Part shown: positions 1 through 7,478 of the stretch, piece by piece
Position numbering within the stretch: position 1 is the stretch's first letter
How the letters are laid out: the number at the start of each line of letters is the position of its first letter
Source: Candidatus Nanopelagicales bacterium
Lineage (GTDB): Bacteria > Actinomycetota > Actinomycetes > S36-B12 > CAIYMF01
Direction of reading: 5' to 3'
Assembly (NCBI GenBank): GCA_017882705.1
Contig: JADGOZ010000069.1
Location: forward strand, 1 to 40,427
Length of the DNA: 40,427 nucleotides
Made by a program: the position numbers and the translations under genes
The notes under the pieces: generated by a model
The model's database searches: none
What the model was told of the DNA's origin: nothing
What the model saw: the letters and a program-made list of their open reading frames with translations, nothing else

Positions 1-1405
1 ACGGGTTCTTGAGGACGAGGAAGCCCTCATGGCCGTCCGGAACGTGCTCCCCCTTCTCGTCGAGGATCTCCGCCTCCTGGCCGAAGAACGGCTTGCCGCC
101 GGATCCGGGTTTGAGCGGCATGCTGGGCACCGAGGTGATCTGGAAGGATCCGGTCTCGGTCTGCCACCAGGTGTCCATGATCGGGCAGCGCGCTTTGCCG
201 ATGACCCGGTGGAACCAGTGCCACGCCTCAGGGTTGATGGGCTCGCCGACCGACCCGAGCAGCCGCAGGCTCGACATGTCGAAGCCGTTGGGGATGTCGT
301 CGCCCCACTTCATGAACGTGCGGATCGCGGTGGGTGCGGTGTAGAGGATCGAGACACGGTACTTCTCGACGAGCTCCCACCAGCGCCCGTTGTGCGGGGA
401 GTCCGGGGTGCCCTCGTACATCAGCGACGTCGCGCGGTTCGCCAGCGGGCCGTAGACGACGTAGGAGTGGCCGGTGACCCAGCCGATGTCGGCGGTGCAC
501 CAGAACACGTCGGTGTCGGGCTTGAGGTCGAACACGTTGCGGTGCGTGTAGGTCACCTGGGTGAGGTAGCCACCCGTGGTGTGGAGGATGCCCTTGGGCT
601 TACCCGTGGTCCCCGAGGTGTAGAGGATGAACAGGGGGTGCTCCGCGTCGAACGCCTGCGCCTCATGGGTCTCCGGCTGCGCATCGACGAGGTCGTGCCA
701 CCAGACGTCCTTGTCGGTCCACTCGACGTCCTGCCCGGTGCGCTTCACCACGAGCACGTTCCTCACCGAGGGCGACGCCGCGACGGCCTCGTCGACCGCG
801 GGCTTGAGCGCCATCGGCTTGCCCTTGCGATTCCCGCCGTCGCTGGTGATCACCAGGACCGCCTCGGCGTCCTCGATGCGCGAGCGCAGCGCCTCGGCGG
901 AGAACCCGCCGAACACCACGGAGTGCACCGCGCCGATCCGCGCGCAGGCCAGCATCGCTATGGCGGCCTCCGGGATCATCGGCAGGTAGATGGCCACACG
1001 GTCACCGGCCTGCACGCCGAGCGACTCGAGGGCGTTGGCGGCCTTGGAGACCTCGGTCAGGAGCTCGGCGTAGGTGATGTCGCGGGTGTCGCCGGGCTCG
1101 CCCTCGAAGTGGTACGCCACCTGCGCGCCGTGACCCGCGGCCACGTGCCGGTCGACGCAGTTGACCGCGACGTTGAGCCTGCCGCCGTCGAACCACTTCA
1201 CGAACGGCGCCCCGGACCAGTCGAGCGCCGTGTGCCACGGTGTCTCCCACTGCAGCCCGCGCGCCTGCTCCTCCCAGAAGCCGACCAGGTCGGCCGCCGC
1301 CTCGTCATGGAGCGCCGCGGTCGCGTTGGCCTGCGCGGCGAACTCCGCCGACGGCGGGAAGGACCGGTCTTCGTGCGACAGGTTCTCGATGGCGTCGTGG
1401 CTCAC
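1..1405 (-). CDS. acs: Acetyl-CoA synthetase (AMP-forming), 3' part missing
   Basis: It activates acetate to acetyl-CoA through acetyl-AMP in the cytoplasm. The 468 residues in the window are the N-terminal part of a protein normally about 650 long; the gene runs off the left edge, so the C-terminal domain with the acetylated lysine is not seen. The adenylate-forming signature [11 protein letters not shown] is at residues 262-272, followed by [12 protein letters not shown] at about 305-316 and further on DTWWQTETG. The GTG start at 1405 is chosen because AAGGAG lies about 5 nt upstream and the protein begins [10 protein letters not shown]. It lies 153 bp downstream of the acetate channel gene on the same strand, so uptake and activation are neighbours. 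The family assignment is secure. Confidence 0.97.
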   Translation of the reverse strand, partial: MSHDAIENLSHEDRSFPPSAEFAAQANATAALHDEAAADLVGFWEEQARGLQWETPWHTALDWSGAPFVKWFDGGRLNVAVNCVDRHVAAGHGAQVAYHFEGEPGDTRDITYAELLTEVSKAANALESLGVQAGDRVAIYLPMIPEAAIAMLACARIGAVHSVVFGGFSAEALRSRIEDAEAVLVITSDGGNRKGKPMALKPAVDEAVAASPSVRNVLVVKRTGQDVEWTDKDVWWHDLVDAQPETHEAQAFDAEHPLFILYTSGTTGKPKGILHTTGGYLTQVTYTHRNVFDLKPDTDVFWCTADIGWVTGHSYVVYGPLANRATSLMYEGTPDSPHNGRWWELVEKYRVSILYTAPTAIRTFMKWGDDIPNGFDMSSLRLLGSVGEPINPEAWHWFHRVIGKARCPIMDTWWQTETGSFQITSVPSMPLKPGSGGKPFFGQEAEILDEKGEHVPDGHEGFLVLKNP

Positions 1406-1430
1406 GTCGCTCCTTGGGTCGGAGGGCACT

Positions 1431-1443
1431 GTCGACGGTCGAC
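1431..1443. promoter_or_regulatory. Palindrome in the acs leader
   Basis: GTCGAC-G-GTCGAC, a 13-bp odd-centred palindrome, lies 25 nt upstream of the acs start and just above its ribosome binding site. A TAGAAA sequence on the minus strand (1468-1473) could be the -10 box of an acs promoter, which would place the palindrome in the transcribed leader or near +1. It could be an operator. GTCGAC is common in such GC-rich DNA, so this is a weak call. Confidence 0.25.
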
Positions 1444-1505
1444 GACGGTGCCGTGGGTCATGGGGCGTTTCTACCGCAGGGCGGGGTTGCGCGGACGTTG
1501 CATGC

Positions 1506-1555
1506 CCAGGTTCGGCCCCCGCCCGGCGCAGGTCGCCGCCAGGGACCGAACCTGG
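1506..1555 (-). terminator. Long-loop hairpin between satP and acs
   Basis: A perfect 10-bp inverted repeat (CCAGGTTCGG at 1506-1515, CCGAACCTGG at 1546-1555) separated by 30 nt begins 4 bp past the satP stop codon. The loop is itself GC-rich and can fold further. There is no T tract, which is usual in high-GC actinobacteria. It may end or attenuate satP transcription before acs. Confidence 0.45.
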
Positions 1556-1558
1556 CGG

Positions 1559-2182
1559 TCAGCGGGAGCCGGTCGGCAGGATCGGGTGGCCGAAGGTCGC
1601 GGCGGTGACGCCGGCGGCTGACGCGTACCAGGCCTCGAACGCCGTGAGCAGCCCGAGGTAGCCGCCGATGTGGCTGATCGTGCTGTTGCCGGCGAAGGCG
1701 CCGACGGTGAGCGCGATGAAGGTCAGCGACAGCGTCACGAACACCAGGACGAGGATCGGGCTGGTGCGCAGCGCGGCGAGGGTCATGTAGAGCGTGAAGA
1801 TCGTCCAGGCGAGGAGGAAGACCCCGATGCCCTTCTCCGCGTCTGCGGCGGGGAGGCCCGCGACGACGAACTTCACCAGCGCGGCGAAGGACAGCCAGAA
1901 CGCGCCGTAGGACGTGAAGGCGAGGGCACCGAAGACGTTGCCCTTCTTGAACTCCCACATGCCGGCGAGGACCTGGGCGAAACCGCCGTAGAAGAGGGCG
2001 ATCGGGAGCACGACGGCCTCGACCGTCTTCGGCAGGATCCCGGCGTTGAAGGTGCTCAGGACGAACGTGGTCATGGCGAAGGCGGCGAGCCCAAGGGGTC
2101 CGGGGTCGGCGATGGACGCGCTGTCCGCGGCGGGTGCGGGGGTGGTGACGACGGTCGGGGCGTTCTCGACGGCGATGGCCAT
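1559..2182 (-). CDS. satP: Acetate uptake transporter, GPR1/FUN34/YaaH family
   Basis: This is a predicted six-helix inner-membrane channel or symporter for acetate and succinate. The 207-residue protein has a hydrophilic N-terminus of about 25 residues and then the family signature as DPGPLGL (residues 26-32; the consensus is NPAPLGL), followed by about six hydrophobic helices with the FNAGILPK and YGGFAQ segments typical of the family. The ATG at 2182 follows GGAGGA at good spacing. acs lies downstream and a sodium:solute symporter upstream, all on the minus strand, which supports an acetate role. The family is clear; the exact substrate is inferred from the family and context. Confidence 0.92.
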   Translation of the reverse strand: MAIAVENAPTVVTTPAPAADSASIADPGPLGLAAFAMTTFVLSTFNAGILPKTVEAVVLPIALFYGGFAQVLAGMWEFKKGNVFGALAFTSYGAFWLSFAALVKFVVAGLPAADAEKGIGVFLLAWTIFTLYMTLAALRTSPILVLVFVTLSLTFIALTVGAFAGNSTISHIGGYLGLLTAFEAWYASAAGVTAATFGHPILPTGSR

Positions 2183-2226
2183 GATCAGGTCCTCCGTGCT
2201 CGGTGGCCGGGTGAGGTGGTGGCGCG

Positions 2227-2232
2227 AACGTA
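2227..2232 (-). promoter_or_regulatory. Possible satP -10 box
   Basis: TACGTT on the minus strand fits TANNNT and would place the transcription start about 38 nt upstream of the satP ATG, leaving a leader that contains the GGAGGA ribosome binding site. No convincing -35 box is seen 16-18 nt upstream. Confidence 0.4.
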
Positions 2233-2265
2233 GGTGGCCCACGTCACATCGGGGAGTACCTGCGC

Positions 2266-2288
2266 GACCCCGTGCGCCTGACGGGGTC
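2266..2288 (-). terminator. Hairpin between the symporter gene and satP
   Basis: GACCCCGT and ACGGGGTC form a perfect 8-bp stem with a 7-nt loop in the 248-bp spacer. It is about 143 nt past the symporter stop and upstream of the proposed satP -10 box, so it may end the lytSR-symporter transcript. No T-rich tail follows. The rest of this spacer shows nothing else that I can name. Confidence 0.4.
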
Positions 2289-2430
2289 GGTCCGGAGCCA
2301 GGCGGGTCACGGACGACGACCGGGTTGCGCCGAAGCGCCGTCATGACGCGCCGAACGGTCGGTGCCGACGTCACCGCGTGACGGACGTCGGCCCGCGTGT
2401 GTCGGCCGTGTGTCGGGGCAGGTGCGCGGA

Positions 2431-3933
2431 CTAGCGCGAGGCCTCGAGCTCCTCCGGCGTGTGCAGCCGCACCATGGCAGCCGGCGTCGTGCGCGGCACC
2501 CGGTCGTGCGTGCGCAGCGACACGATGACGGCGGTGCCGAACGCGAGCGGCACGGTCCACGCGGCCGGCTGCTCGAGCAGGGCGCCGACGAACCCGTGGA
2601 AGGGACCGAGCGTGAGGACGAGCGCGACTGCGGCGAGGGCGGAGGTTCCGCCGACGAGCAGCGCCGCGGTGGCTCCGCGCACGGTGAGGCGCGGCCACCA
2701 GATCCCCAGGACGAGCAGGGGGCAGAAGGTGGACGCCGCCACGGCGAACGCGAGGGTCACGGTCTCGGCGAGATCGGCGCGCGCGGCGCCGAGCGCGAGC
2801 ACGAACGGCACGGCGATCGCGATCGTGGTGGCGATGCGGAAGCGACGTACGCCGTCGCCGAGCCGGCGGTCGTGGGTCAGCACGTCCTGCGACAGGACTC
2901 CCGCCACCGACACCGACAGACCACTCGCGGTGGAGAGGAACGCCGCGAAGGCACCGGCTGCGACGAGGGCCGAGAGCGCCTCGCCGAGCCAGCCGCCGAA
3001 CACGCGACCGGGCAGGACCAGCACGACGGTGTCAGCGGCGGACGTACCGGCGAGCTCGGGTGTGTAGACCCGTCCGAGCGCGCCGAACACCGGCGGGAAG
3101 AGGTAGAAGACGCTGAGCAGCACCAGCACCGAGAGCGTCGTGCGTCGCGCCGCGCGGCCGTCGGGGTTCGTGTAGAAGCGCACGAGCACGTGCGGCAGAC
3201 CCATCGTGCCGAGGAACGTCGCGAGCACGATCGAGTACGTGGAGTAGAGCGGGTACTCGCGGCCGCCGAATCCCGACAGTGGCGTCCCCCAGTCGCCCAC
3301 CGCGAACGCGGGCGACCCGCGGTGGAACCACGCGGCCACCAGGAGGGCCGCCGGCAGGGCGATCGCCACGAGCTTGAGCCAGTACTGGAACGCTTGCACG
3401 ACCGTGATCGAGCGCATGCCTCCCGCAGCCACGGTCACGCCGACGACGACGGCGACCACGAGAGCGCCGACCCACTGCGGCGCACCGGTGAGCGCGTGCA
3501 GCGTGATGCCGGCGCCCTGCAGCTGCGGCAGCAGGTAGAGCCAGCCGATGAGGACGACGATCACCGAGGAGACGCGGCGCAGCCGCAGCGAGCCGAGGCG
3601 CATCTCGGCGAAGTCGGGGAGCGTGTAGGCGCCCGAGCGGCGCAGCGGTGCCGCCACGAGCACGAGCAGGACGAGGTAGCCGACGGTGTAGCCCACGGGG
3701 AACCAGAGCATGTCGACGCCGTAGGACAGGACCAGCCCGGCGATGCCGAGGAAGGACGCGGCCGAGAGGTACTCACCACCGATCGCCGAGGCGTTGAGCA
3801 ACGGGCTCACCGAGCGTGACGCGACGAGGAAGTCCGACGTGGTCCGGGAGACGCGCACACCGAACGTGCCGATGACCACGGTCGCCGCCACGACGGCGAC
3901 GACCGCCGCGACGGGCCACCAGGAGCTGGTCAC
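2431..3933 (-). CDS. Sodium:solute symporter (ActP-like, probably acetate/monocarboxylate)
   Basis: This 500-residue polytopic membrane protein of the SSS family should use the sodium gradient to import a small carboxylate. ActP-like segments are visible: ASAIGGEYLSAASFLG at residues 49-64, GAYTLPDFAEMR at 101-112, a GGMRSITVVQAFQYWLK segment, and FLGTMGLPHVLVRFY. About 13 hydrophobic helices can be traced. The GTG start at 3933 lies 1 nt past the stop of the DUF485-like gene, so the two are probably coupled, as yjcH and actP are in enterobacteria. The upstream kinase and LytTR regulator belong to the same operon. Acetate is the likely substrate because satP and acs follow, but pyruvate or another monocarboxylate is possible. 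Confidence 0.9.
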   Translation of the reverse strand: MTSSWWPVAAVVAVVAATVVIGTFGVRVSRTTSDFLVASRSVSPLLNASAIGGEYLSAASFLGIAGLVLSYGVDMLWFPVGYTVGYLVLLVLVAAPLRRSGAYTLPDFAEMRLGSLRLRRVSSVIVVLIGWLYLLPQLQGAGITLHALTGAPQWVGALVVAVVVGVTVAAGGMRSITVVQAFQYWLKLVAIALPAALLVAAWFHRGSPAFAVGDWGTPLSGFGGREYPLYSTYSIVLATFLGTMGLPHVLVRFYTNPDGRAARRTTLSVLVLLSVFYLFPPVFGALGRVYTPELAGTSAADTVVLVLPGRVFGGWLGEALSALVAAGAFAAFLSTASGLSVSVAGVLSQDVLTHDRRLGDGVRRFRIATTIAIAVPFVLALGAARADLAETVTLAFAVAASTFCPLLVLGIWWPRLTVRGATAALLVGGTSALAAVALVLTLGPFHGFVGALLEQPAAWTVPLAFGTAVIVSLRTHDRVPRTTPAAMVRLHTPEELEASR

Positions 3934-3934
3934 G

Positions 3935-4318
3935 TCACGACCTCTCGACGAGGTCGACGAACGCGGCCTCGTTGCGCTCGGCATGGCGGACGTAGGCCCA
4001 CGCAGCGCCGCAGATCGCCGGGAACACGGCGACGCCGAGCACGAACCAGCCGACCGCGAGACCGCCCACCCGACCTTCCCGCACGCTCGGGAAAGCCAGG
4101 AAGACCAACGGGATCCCGACCACGACGACGGCGACGCCGAGCACCACGAGCACGGCGAGCCGCAGCTGCGCCCGCCGCAGCGACGTGAGCATCGTGACGC
4201 CGAGCTCGGTCTGGTCGTGCACGTCACGGCGTACGCCCCGGCGCGACGTCGTGCGTGCGGCGGCGGTCCGCGGGTGCACGACCGTGACCCGCTTCGCGGG
4301 CCGCTCGGGCGTGCTCAC
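3935..4318 (-). CDS. DUF485-like small membrane protein (YjcH-type)
   Basis: This 127-residue protein has an Arg-rich hydrophilic N-terminus of about 45 residues, two hydrophobic helices (about residues 52-75 and 87-110) and a short cytoplasmic tail reading YVRHAERNEAAFVDLVER. The two-helix layout and the YVR-type tail, together with its position directly before an ActP-like symporter, match the DUF485/YjcH family, whose function is not settled. The GTG at 4318 lies 7 nt past the regulator's stop codon. A start further in, at Met43 (about 4192), would give a length closer to typical DUF485 proteins, so the N-terminus is uncertain. Confidence 0.72.
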   Translation of the reverse strand: MSTPERPAKRVTVVHPRTAAARTTSRRGVRRDVHDQTELGVTMLTSLRRAQLRLAVLVVLGVAVVVVGIPLVFLAFPSVREGRVGGLAVGWFVLGVAVFPAICGAAWAYVRHAERNEAAFVDLVERS

Positions 4319-4325
4319 CGGTGGC

Positions 4326-5096
4326 TCACCGGCCCAGGCGTGCGCTGCGGACGAGACGGTCGCGCAGCGCGCGCGTGTGCCGCCGCGACACAGCGAGCAC
4401 GGAGTCTCCGACGCGCAGGCTCATCCGTCCGCCGTCGCTGCGCACCTCGTCGATGGCGCTCAGTGCGACGAGCCATCGGCGGTGGATGCGCACGAAGCCG
4501 GCGTCGGCCCACTGCTCCTCGAGGTGGGCGAGCGAGACGCGCACCAGGTGCCGGCCGTCCGCGGTCACCAGTCGCGCGTAGTCGCCGTGCGCCTCGACGT
4601 AGCGCACGTCGGACCGCTTGACGAAACGGGTCACGCCGCCGAGCTCCACCGCGATCGTCTCGTCGGTGCCCTCGACGGCGTCCGCCGGAGCGGCGGGCGC
4701 GACAGCGACGCGCTCTCGCGACTCGACGACCCGGCGCACGGCCTCGGTCAGGCGCTCCTCGCGCACCGGCTTCATGACGTAGTCGACCGCGTTGAGGTCG
4801 AACGCCTCCACCGCGTGCGAGTCGTACGCCGACACGAAGACCACCGCGGGCGGGGAGGCGAAACGCCGCAGCACGCGGGCGAGGTCGAGCCCGTCGAGCC
4901 CGGGCATCCGGATGTCGACGAACAGCGCGTCGACGGTCGTGGTCTCCAGCAGGCGCAGGGCCTCGGCGCCGTCCGGTGCGATGAGCACCGTGGCGATCCG
5001 CGCGTCACGCTCGAGCAGGTAGGTGAGCTCCGCGCGGGCGGGCGCCTCGTCGTCGACCGCGAGCACACGGAGGCCGGCGGTCGGCTCGTCGCTCAT
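4326..5096 (-). CDS. LytTR-family response regulator
   Basis: This 256-residue two-domain regulator has an N-terminal receiver with acidic residues D15/D16, phospho-acceptor D61 in LFVDIRMPGLDG and conserved K109 in YVMKPVREERL. A C-terminal LytTR DNA-binding domain spans about residues 147-250 (VRYVEAHGDYARL, FVRIHRRWLV). LytTR domains bind short direct repeats. Its ATG overlaps the kinase stop (ATGA), so the pair is translationally coupled, and the two membrane protein genes follow within 7 nt. By analogy with the BtsSR and YpdAB systems, which control carboxylate transporters, it probably activates the symporter operon, and perhaps satP and acs, in response to an external carboxylate. That role is an inference. 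Confidence 0.95.
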   Translation of the reverse strand: MSDEPTAGLRVLAVDDEAPARAELTYLLERDARIATVLIAPDGAEALRLLETTTVDALFVDIRMPGLDGLDLARVLRRFASPPAVVFVSAYDSHAVEAFDLNAVDYVMKPVREERLTEAVRRVVESRERVAVAPAAPADAVEGTDETIAVELGGVTRFVKRSDVRYVEAHGDYARLVTADGRHLVRVSLAHLEEQWADAGFVRIHRRWLVALSAIDEVRSDGGRMSLRVGDSVLAVSRRHTRALRDRLVRSARLGR

Positions 5097-6244
5097 GCGT
5101 GCACCCCCGGGGAGAACTTCGGAACGCGCATCGACACCTTCGTGCCGAGTCCTGGCCCAGTCTCGACCACGAGGCCGTACTCGTCGCCGAACACCTGGCG
5201 GAGCCGCTCGTCGACGTTGCCGACTCCGATCGAGTCGCTGTCGCCCTCGCCGACCAGGGCGCGGCGGATCTGCTCGGGGTCGGCGCCGATCCCGTCGTCC
5301 TCGACCGAGATCGTGCAGTCGGCGCCCGCATCCTCGGCGAGGATCGTGATGCGGCCCGGCCCGGCGCGCCCCTCGAGCCCGTGCCGCACGGCGTTCTCGA
5401 CCAGCGGCTGCAGGCAGAGGTAGGGCACCGCGACCGGCAGCACCTCGGGTGCCACGCGGACGGTGACCTGCAGCCGGTCGCCGAAGCGAGCGCGCTCGAG
5501 GGTGAGGTAGCGGTCGATCGAGCGCAGCTCCTCGGCCAGCGTCGTGAAGTCCCCGTGCCGACGGAACGAGTAGCGGGTGAAGTCCGCGAACTCGAGCAGC
5601 AGCTCGCGGGCGTGCTCCGGATCGGTGCGGACGTAGGACGCGATCGCCGTCAGGGCGTTGTAGATGAAGTGCGGCGAGATCTGCGCGCGCAGCGCCCGCA
5701 CCTCGGCCTCCGCGACCCGGGCACGGGACGCGTCGAGCTCGGCGAGCTCGACCTGCGACGACACCCAGCGAGCGACCTCCGTGGTGGCGCGTGCGAGGAC
5801 TGCGGTCCTGTCGTCGGTGACCGCGACGAGCGTGCCCACGACGCGCCCGTCGACGACGAGCGGCGCCACGACGAACCACGAGCCGGCGCCGTCGTCGCGC
5901 AGGGACGCTGCGACGACCGACCGACCGGTCTCCAGGACCGACGCGACGTTCGCCATCTCGAGCAGCTCCGACCCCGGGCCCTCGGCCGCCAGCACGCGCT
6001 CGGTGTCGGTGAGCGCGACGCCGCGCGAGCCGAGCAGGGCGCGCAGGTGGCGCGCAGCGCTCGTGGCGGCCTCGGTCGTCAGCCCCTCGCGCAGGGCCGG
6101 GGCCGCGAGCGACGCCGTGTGCAGGGTCGCGAACGTGGCGCGATCGGCCTCGCTGCCCAGGTCGCGTCGCCGCAGCAGCAGCCAGATGAGCAGCCCGACG
6201 ACGAGCACCGCGACGATCGCGCCGGCGATCGCGAGCGGAGTCAT
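5093..6244 (-). CDS. LytS-type sensor histidine kinase
   Basis: This 383-residue protein has one N-terminal membrane helix (residues 3-24), a GAF-like region (about 35-165), a His_kinase-type dimerisation segment with phospho-acceptor H192 in AQISPHFIYNALTAI, and a HATPase domain with N-box QPLVENAVRHGL (N284) and G1 box DDGIG (316-320). The long multi-helix sensor domain of true LytS is absent, so sensing may be through the GAF-like domain inside the cell. It is the first gene of the operon. The ATG at 6244 is preceded by TACGGT exactly 6 nt upstream, which suggests leaderless transcription and supports this start. Confidence 0.95.
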   Translation of the reverse strand: MTPLAIAGAIVAVLVVGLLIWLLLRRRDLGSEADRATFATLHTASLAAPALREGLTTEAATSAARHLRALLGSRGVALTDTERVLAAEGPGSELLEMANVASVLETGRSVVAASLRDDGAGSWFVVAPLVVDGRVVGTLVAVTDDRTAVLARATTEVARWVSSQVELAELDASRARVAEAEVRALRAQISPHFIYNALTAIASYVRTDPEHARELLLEFADFTRYSFRRHGDFTTLAEELRSIDRYLTLERARFGDRLQVTVRVAPEVLPVAVPYLCLQPLVENAVRHGLEGRAGPGRITILAEDAGADCTISVEDDGIGADPEQIRRALVGEGDSDSIGVGNVDERLRQVFGDEYGLVVETGPGLGTKVSMRVPKFSPGVHA

Positions 6245-6250
6245 CCGGTG

Positions 6251-6256
6251 ACCGTA
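6251..6256 (-). promoter_or_regulatory. -10 box of the kinase operon (leaderless)
   Basis: TACGGT on the minus strand lies 6 nt before the kinase ATG. That spacing puts transcription start at or very near the start codon. It shares a 64-bp spacer with a divergent -10 box for the Fic-like gene. Confidence 0.6.
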
Positions 6257-6296
6257 TCGGTGGGTGGGTGCCCGAGGAGGACGGACGCGTGGCTCG

Positions 6297-6302
6297 TAGC
6301 GT
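6297..6302 (+). promoter_or_regulatory. -10 box of the Fic-like gene (leaderless)
   Basis: TAGCGT lies exactly 6 nt before the GTG at 6309, the same spacing as in the divergent kinase promoter. No Shine-Dalgarno sequence is present, which fits a leaderless message. Confidence 0.6.
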
Positions 6303-6308
6303 GAACCC

Positions 6309-7115
6309 GTGCCCCAGGACCCGCTCGCGCCCCTCGTCGACCTGCCCGGAGTCGCGGACGCGGTCCAGCGTGCGCGGTCGGCGGTCGACGGCGTGCTGTG
6401 GGACCGGGCCGTCCGGGCTCGGGTGGCCGAGGTCGTGGCCGTGTCGAGGCTGCGCGGCGGATGGGCATCGGCCGCGATCGACGGCGCCGAGGTGCGGCCG
6501 GACGCCCTCGTGTCGGGGGACGCGCTCGACGGCTCGCCGATCGGTCGCGTGGTCGCGGCATCGCTCGCGCTGCAGGCGGAGATCCCGGCGCAGGTCGATG
6601 CGTTCGGCCGCTCGCCGCTTCAGGTGCTCTCGCGGCTGCACAGCGTCGTGTCGGTCGGCTTCGTCGACGGCGAGCTGCGCGGTCGCGTGCGGACCGAGGC
6701 GGCTCCTGCGGCCGACGACCCGCTACGACTCGGCGGGCTCCCCGCGGCCGGTGACGCCGCGCGTCGGATAACTGCGCTCGCGGGCATCCTCACGCGCCCG
6801 ACGGTCGCTCCGGCGCTCGTCGTCGCGGCCGTCGCGCACGCCGAGGTCGCGGTCACGCGACCCTTCGCGTGGGGCTCCGGGCTCGTCGCGCGGTCGGTGA
6901 CGAGGCTCGTCCTCGCAGCGCGCGGTGTGGATCCCGACGGCGTCACGGTGCCCGAGGCGGGGCTCTTCGCTGCCGGGAGGTCGGCGTACGCCGAGGCCCT
7001 GCGGGCCTACGCGGGCGGGGAGCCGGACGGGGTCGCGCGGTGGCTCGTGCTGCACGCCGAGACCGTGCGCGTGGGTGCCGAAGAGTCGAGACGGATCCTC
7101 GCCGACCTGCCCTGA
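6309..7115 (+). CDS. Fic-fold protein with degenerate active site (often annotated 'oxidoreductase')
   Basis: This 268-residue soluble protein shows two Fic landmarks. The N-terminal segment ASAAIDGAEV (residues 53-62) resembles the SSxIEG inhibitory helix of Fic proteins. RPFAWGSGLVAR (184-195) aligns with the catalytic HPFxxGNGRxxR loop, but the catalytic His is Arg, Asn is Ser and the first Arg is Leu. Fic enzymes transfer AMP or related groups onto proteins; this one probably cannot, so it may be a structural or regulatory relative. The GTG start is fixed by TAGCGT 6 nt upstream. From memory, the homologous gene sits beside the HAD gene and a 6S-like RNA in Streptomyces and mycobacteria. 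The molecular function is unknown. Confidence 0.72.
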   Translation: MPQDPLAPLVDLPGVADAVQRARSAVDGVLWDRAVRARVAEVVAVSRLRGGWASAAIDGAEVRPDALVSGDALDGSPIGRVVAASLALQAEIPAQVDAFGRSPLQVLSRLHSVVSVGFVDGELRGRVRTEAAPAADDPLRLGGLPAAGDAARRITALAGILTRPTVAPALVVAAVAHAEVAVTRPFAWGSGLVARSVTRLVLAARGVDPDGVTVPEAGLFAAGRSAYAEALRAYAGGEPDGVARWLVLHAETVRVGAEESRRILADLP

Positions 7116-7129
7116 CGCAAGCCGATCGG

Positions 7130-7440
7130 ACAGGAAGGCGCGGAAACGGTAACGCCGGAAAGTCAAGAGGCGAGAGGACTTCCGTCTGCGGTCCGACCGG
7201 AGTACACAAGGAAGAGAGCTCCCCTCGGGGAGGTGGCACTCACGGGAAGGGCGACCGAGAGAGCATCACACGAACAGAGCACGGGAAACCCCGGGCACCC
7301 ACGCGGCGGACCACCCTCGTAACGGGAGTCACGGACGGGGCAGCTTCGCGCCCCCGGCCGGACGTATCGCGCCAGCGCATGATCGCCCGGTAGCTCGTGC
7401 CCGCAGACGGGGTCCCGCTCGCGGGGCCCCGTCCGTGCGT
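7130..7440 (+). ncRNA. Putative structured RNA, Ms1/scr3559 (6S-like) position
   Basis: The 363 bp between the Fic-like gene and the first array gene hold no plausible protein gene. From about 7131 to 7300 the plus strand is about 28% A but only 8% T, unlike the neighbouring coding DNA; a surplus of A is common in folded RNAs with unpaired purines. Nested pairing can be drawn: 7137-7142 with 7368-7373, a hairpin at 7156-7184, 7191-7200 with 7354-7363 (one mismatch), and a hairpin at 7219-7232. A strong hairpin at 7406-7433 would end it at about 310 nt, near the size of mycobacterial Ms1. The Fic-like gene/HAD neighbourhood is where I recall Ms1 and scr3559. Strand rests on base skew only; the ends are approximate and no promoter was found. 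Confidence 0.5.
7406..7433. terminator. Strong hairpin between the RNA locus and the membrane protein array
   Basis: GACGGGGTCCCGC and GCGGGGCCCCGTC pair over 13 positions (one G-T wobble), closing on a very short loop. It lies 46 nt past the stop of the minus-strand gene at 7479 and at the right end of the putative plus-strand RNA, so it can serve both directions. There is no T tract. Confidence 0.65.
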
Positions 7441-7478
7441 CGCGGGGCCGATCCGTCGAGCGGCCGTGGGCGGTCGGT

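Noticed and set aside
29-1621. Long plus-strand open frame of 530 codons opposite acs
   Set aside because: It is a frame kept open by high GC on the strand opposite a clear acetyl-CoA synthetase gene; its translation is Arg/Gly/Val-rich without any domain.
7116-7440. RNase P RNA or tmRNA in the A-rich gap
   Set aside because: The stretch has GGAAAG and GGTAACGCC pieces reminiscent of RNase P RNA, but the universally conserved GAGGAAAGTCC and ACAGAAA-type blocks are missing, and there is no tRNA-like end for tmRNA.
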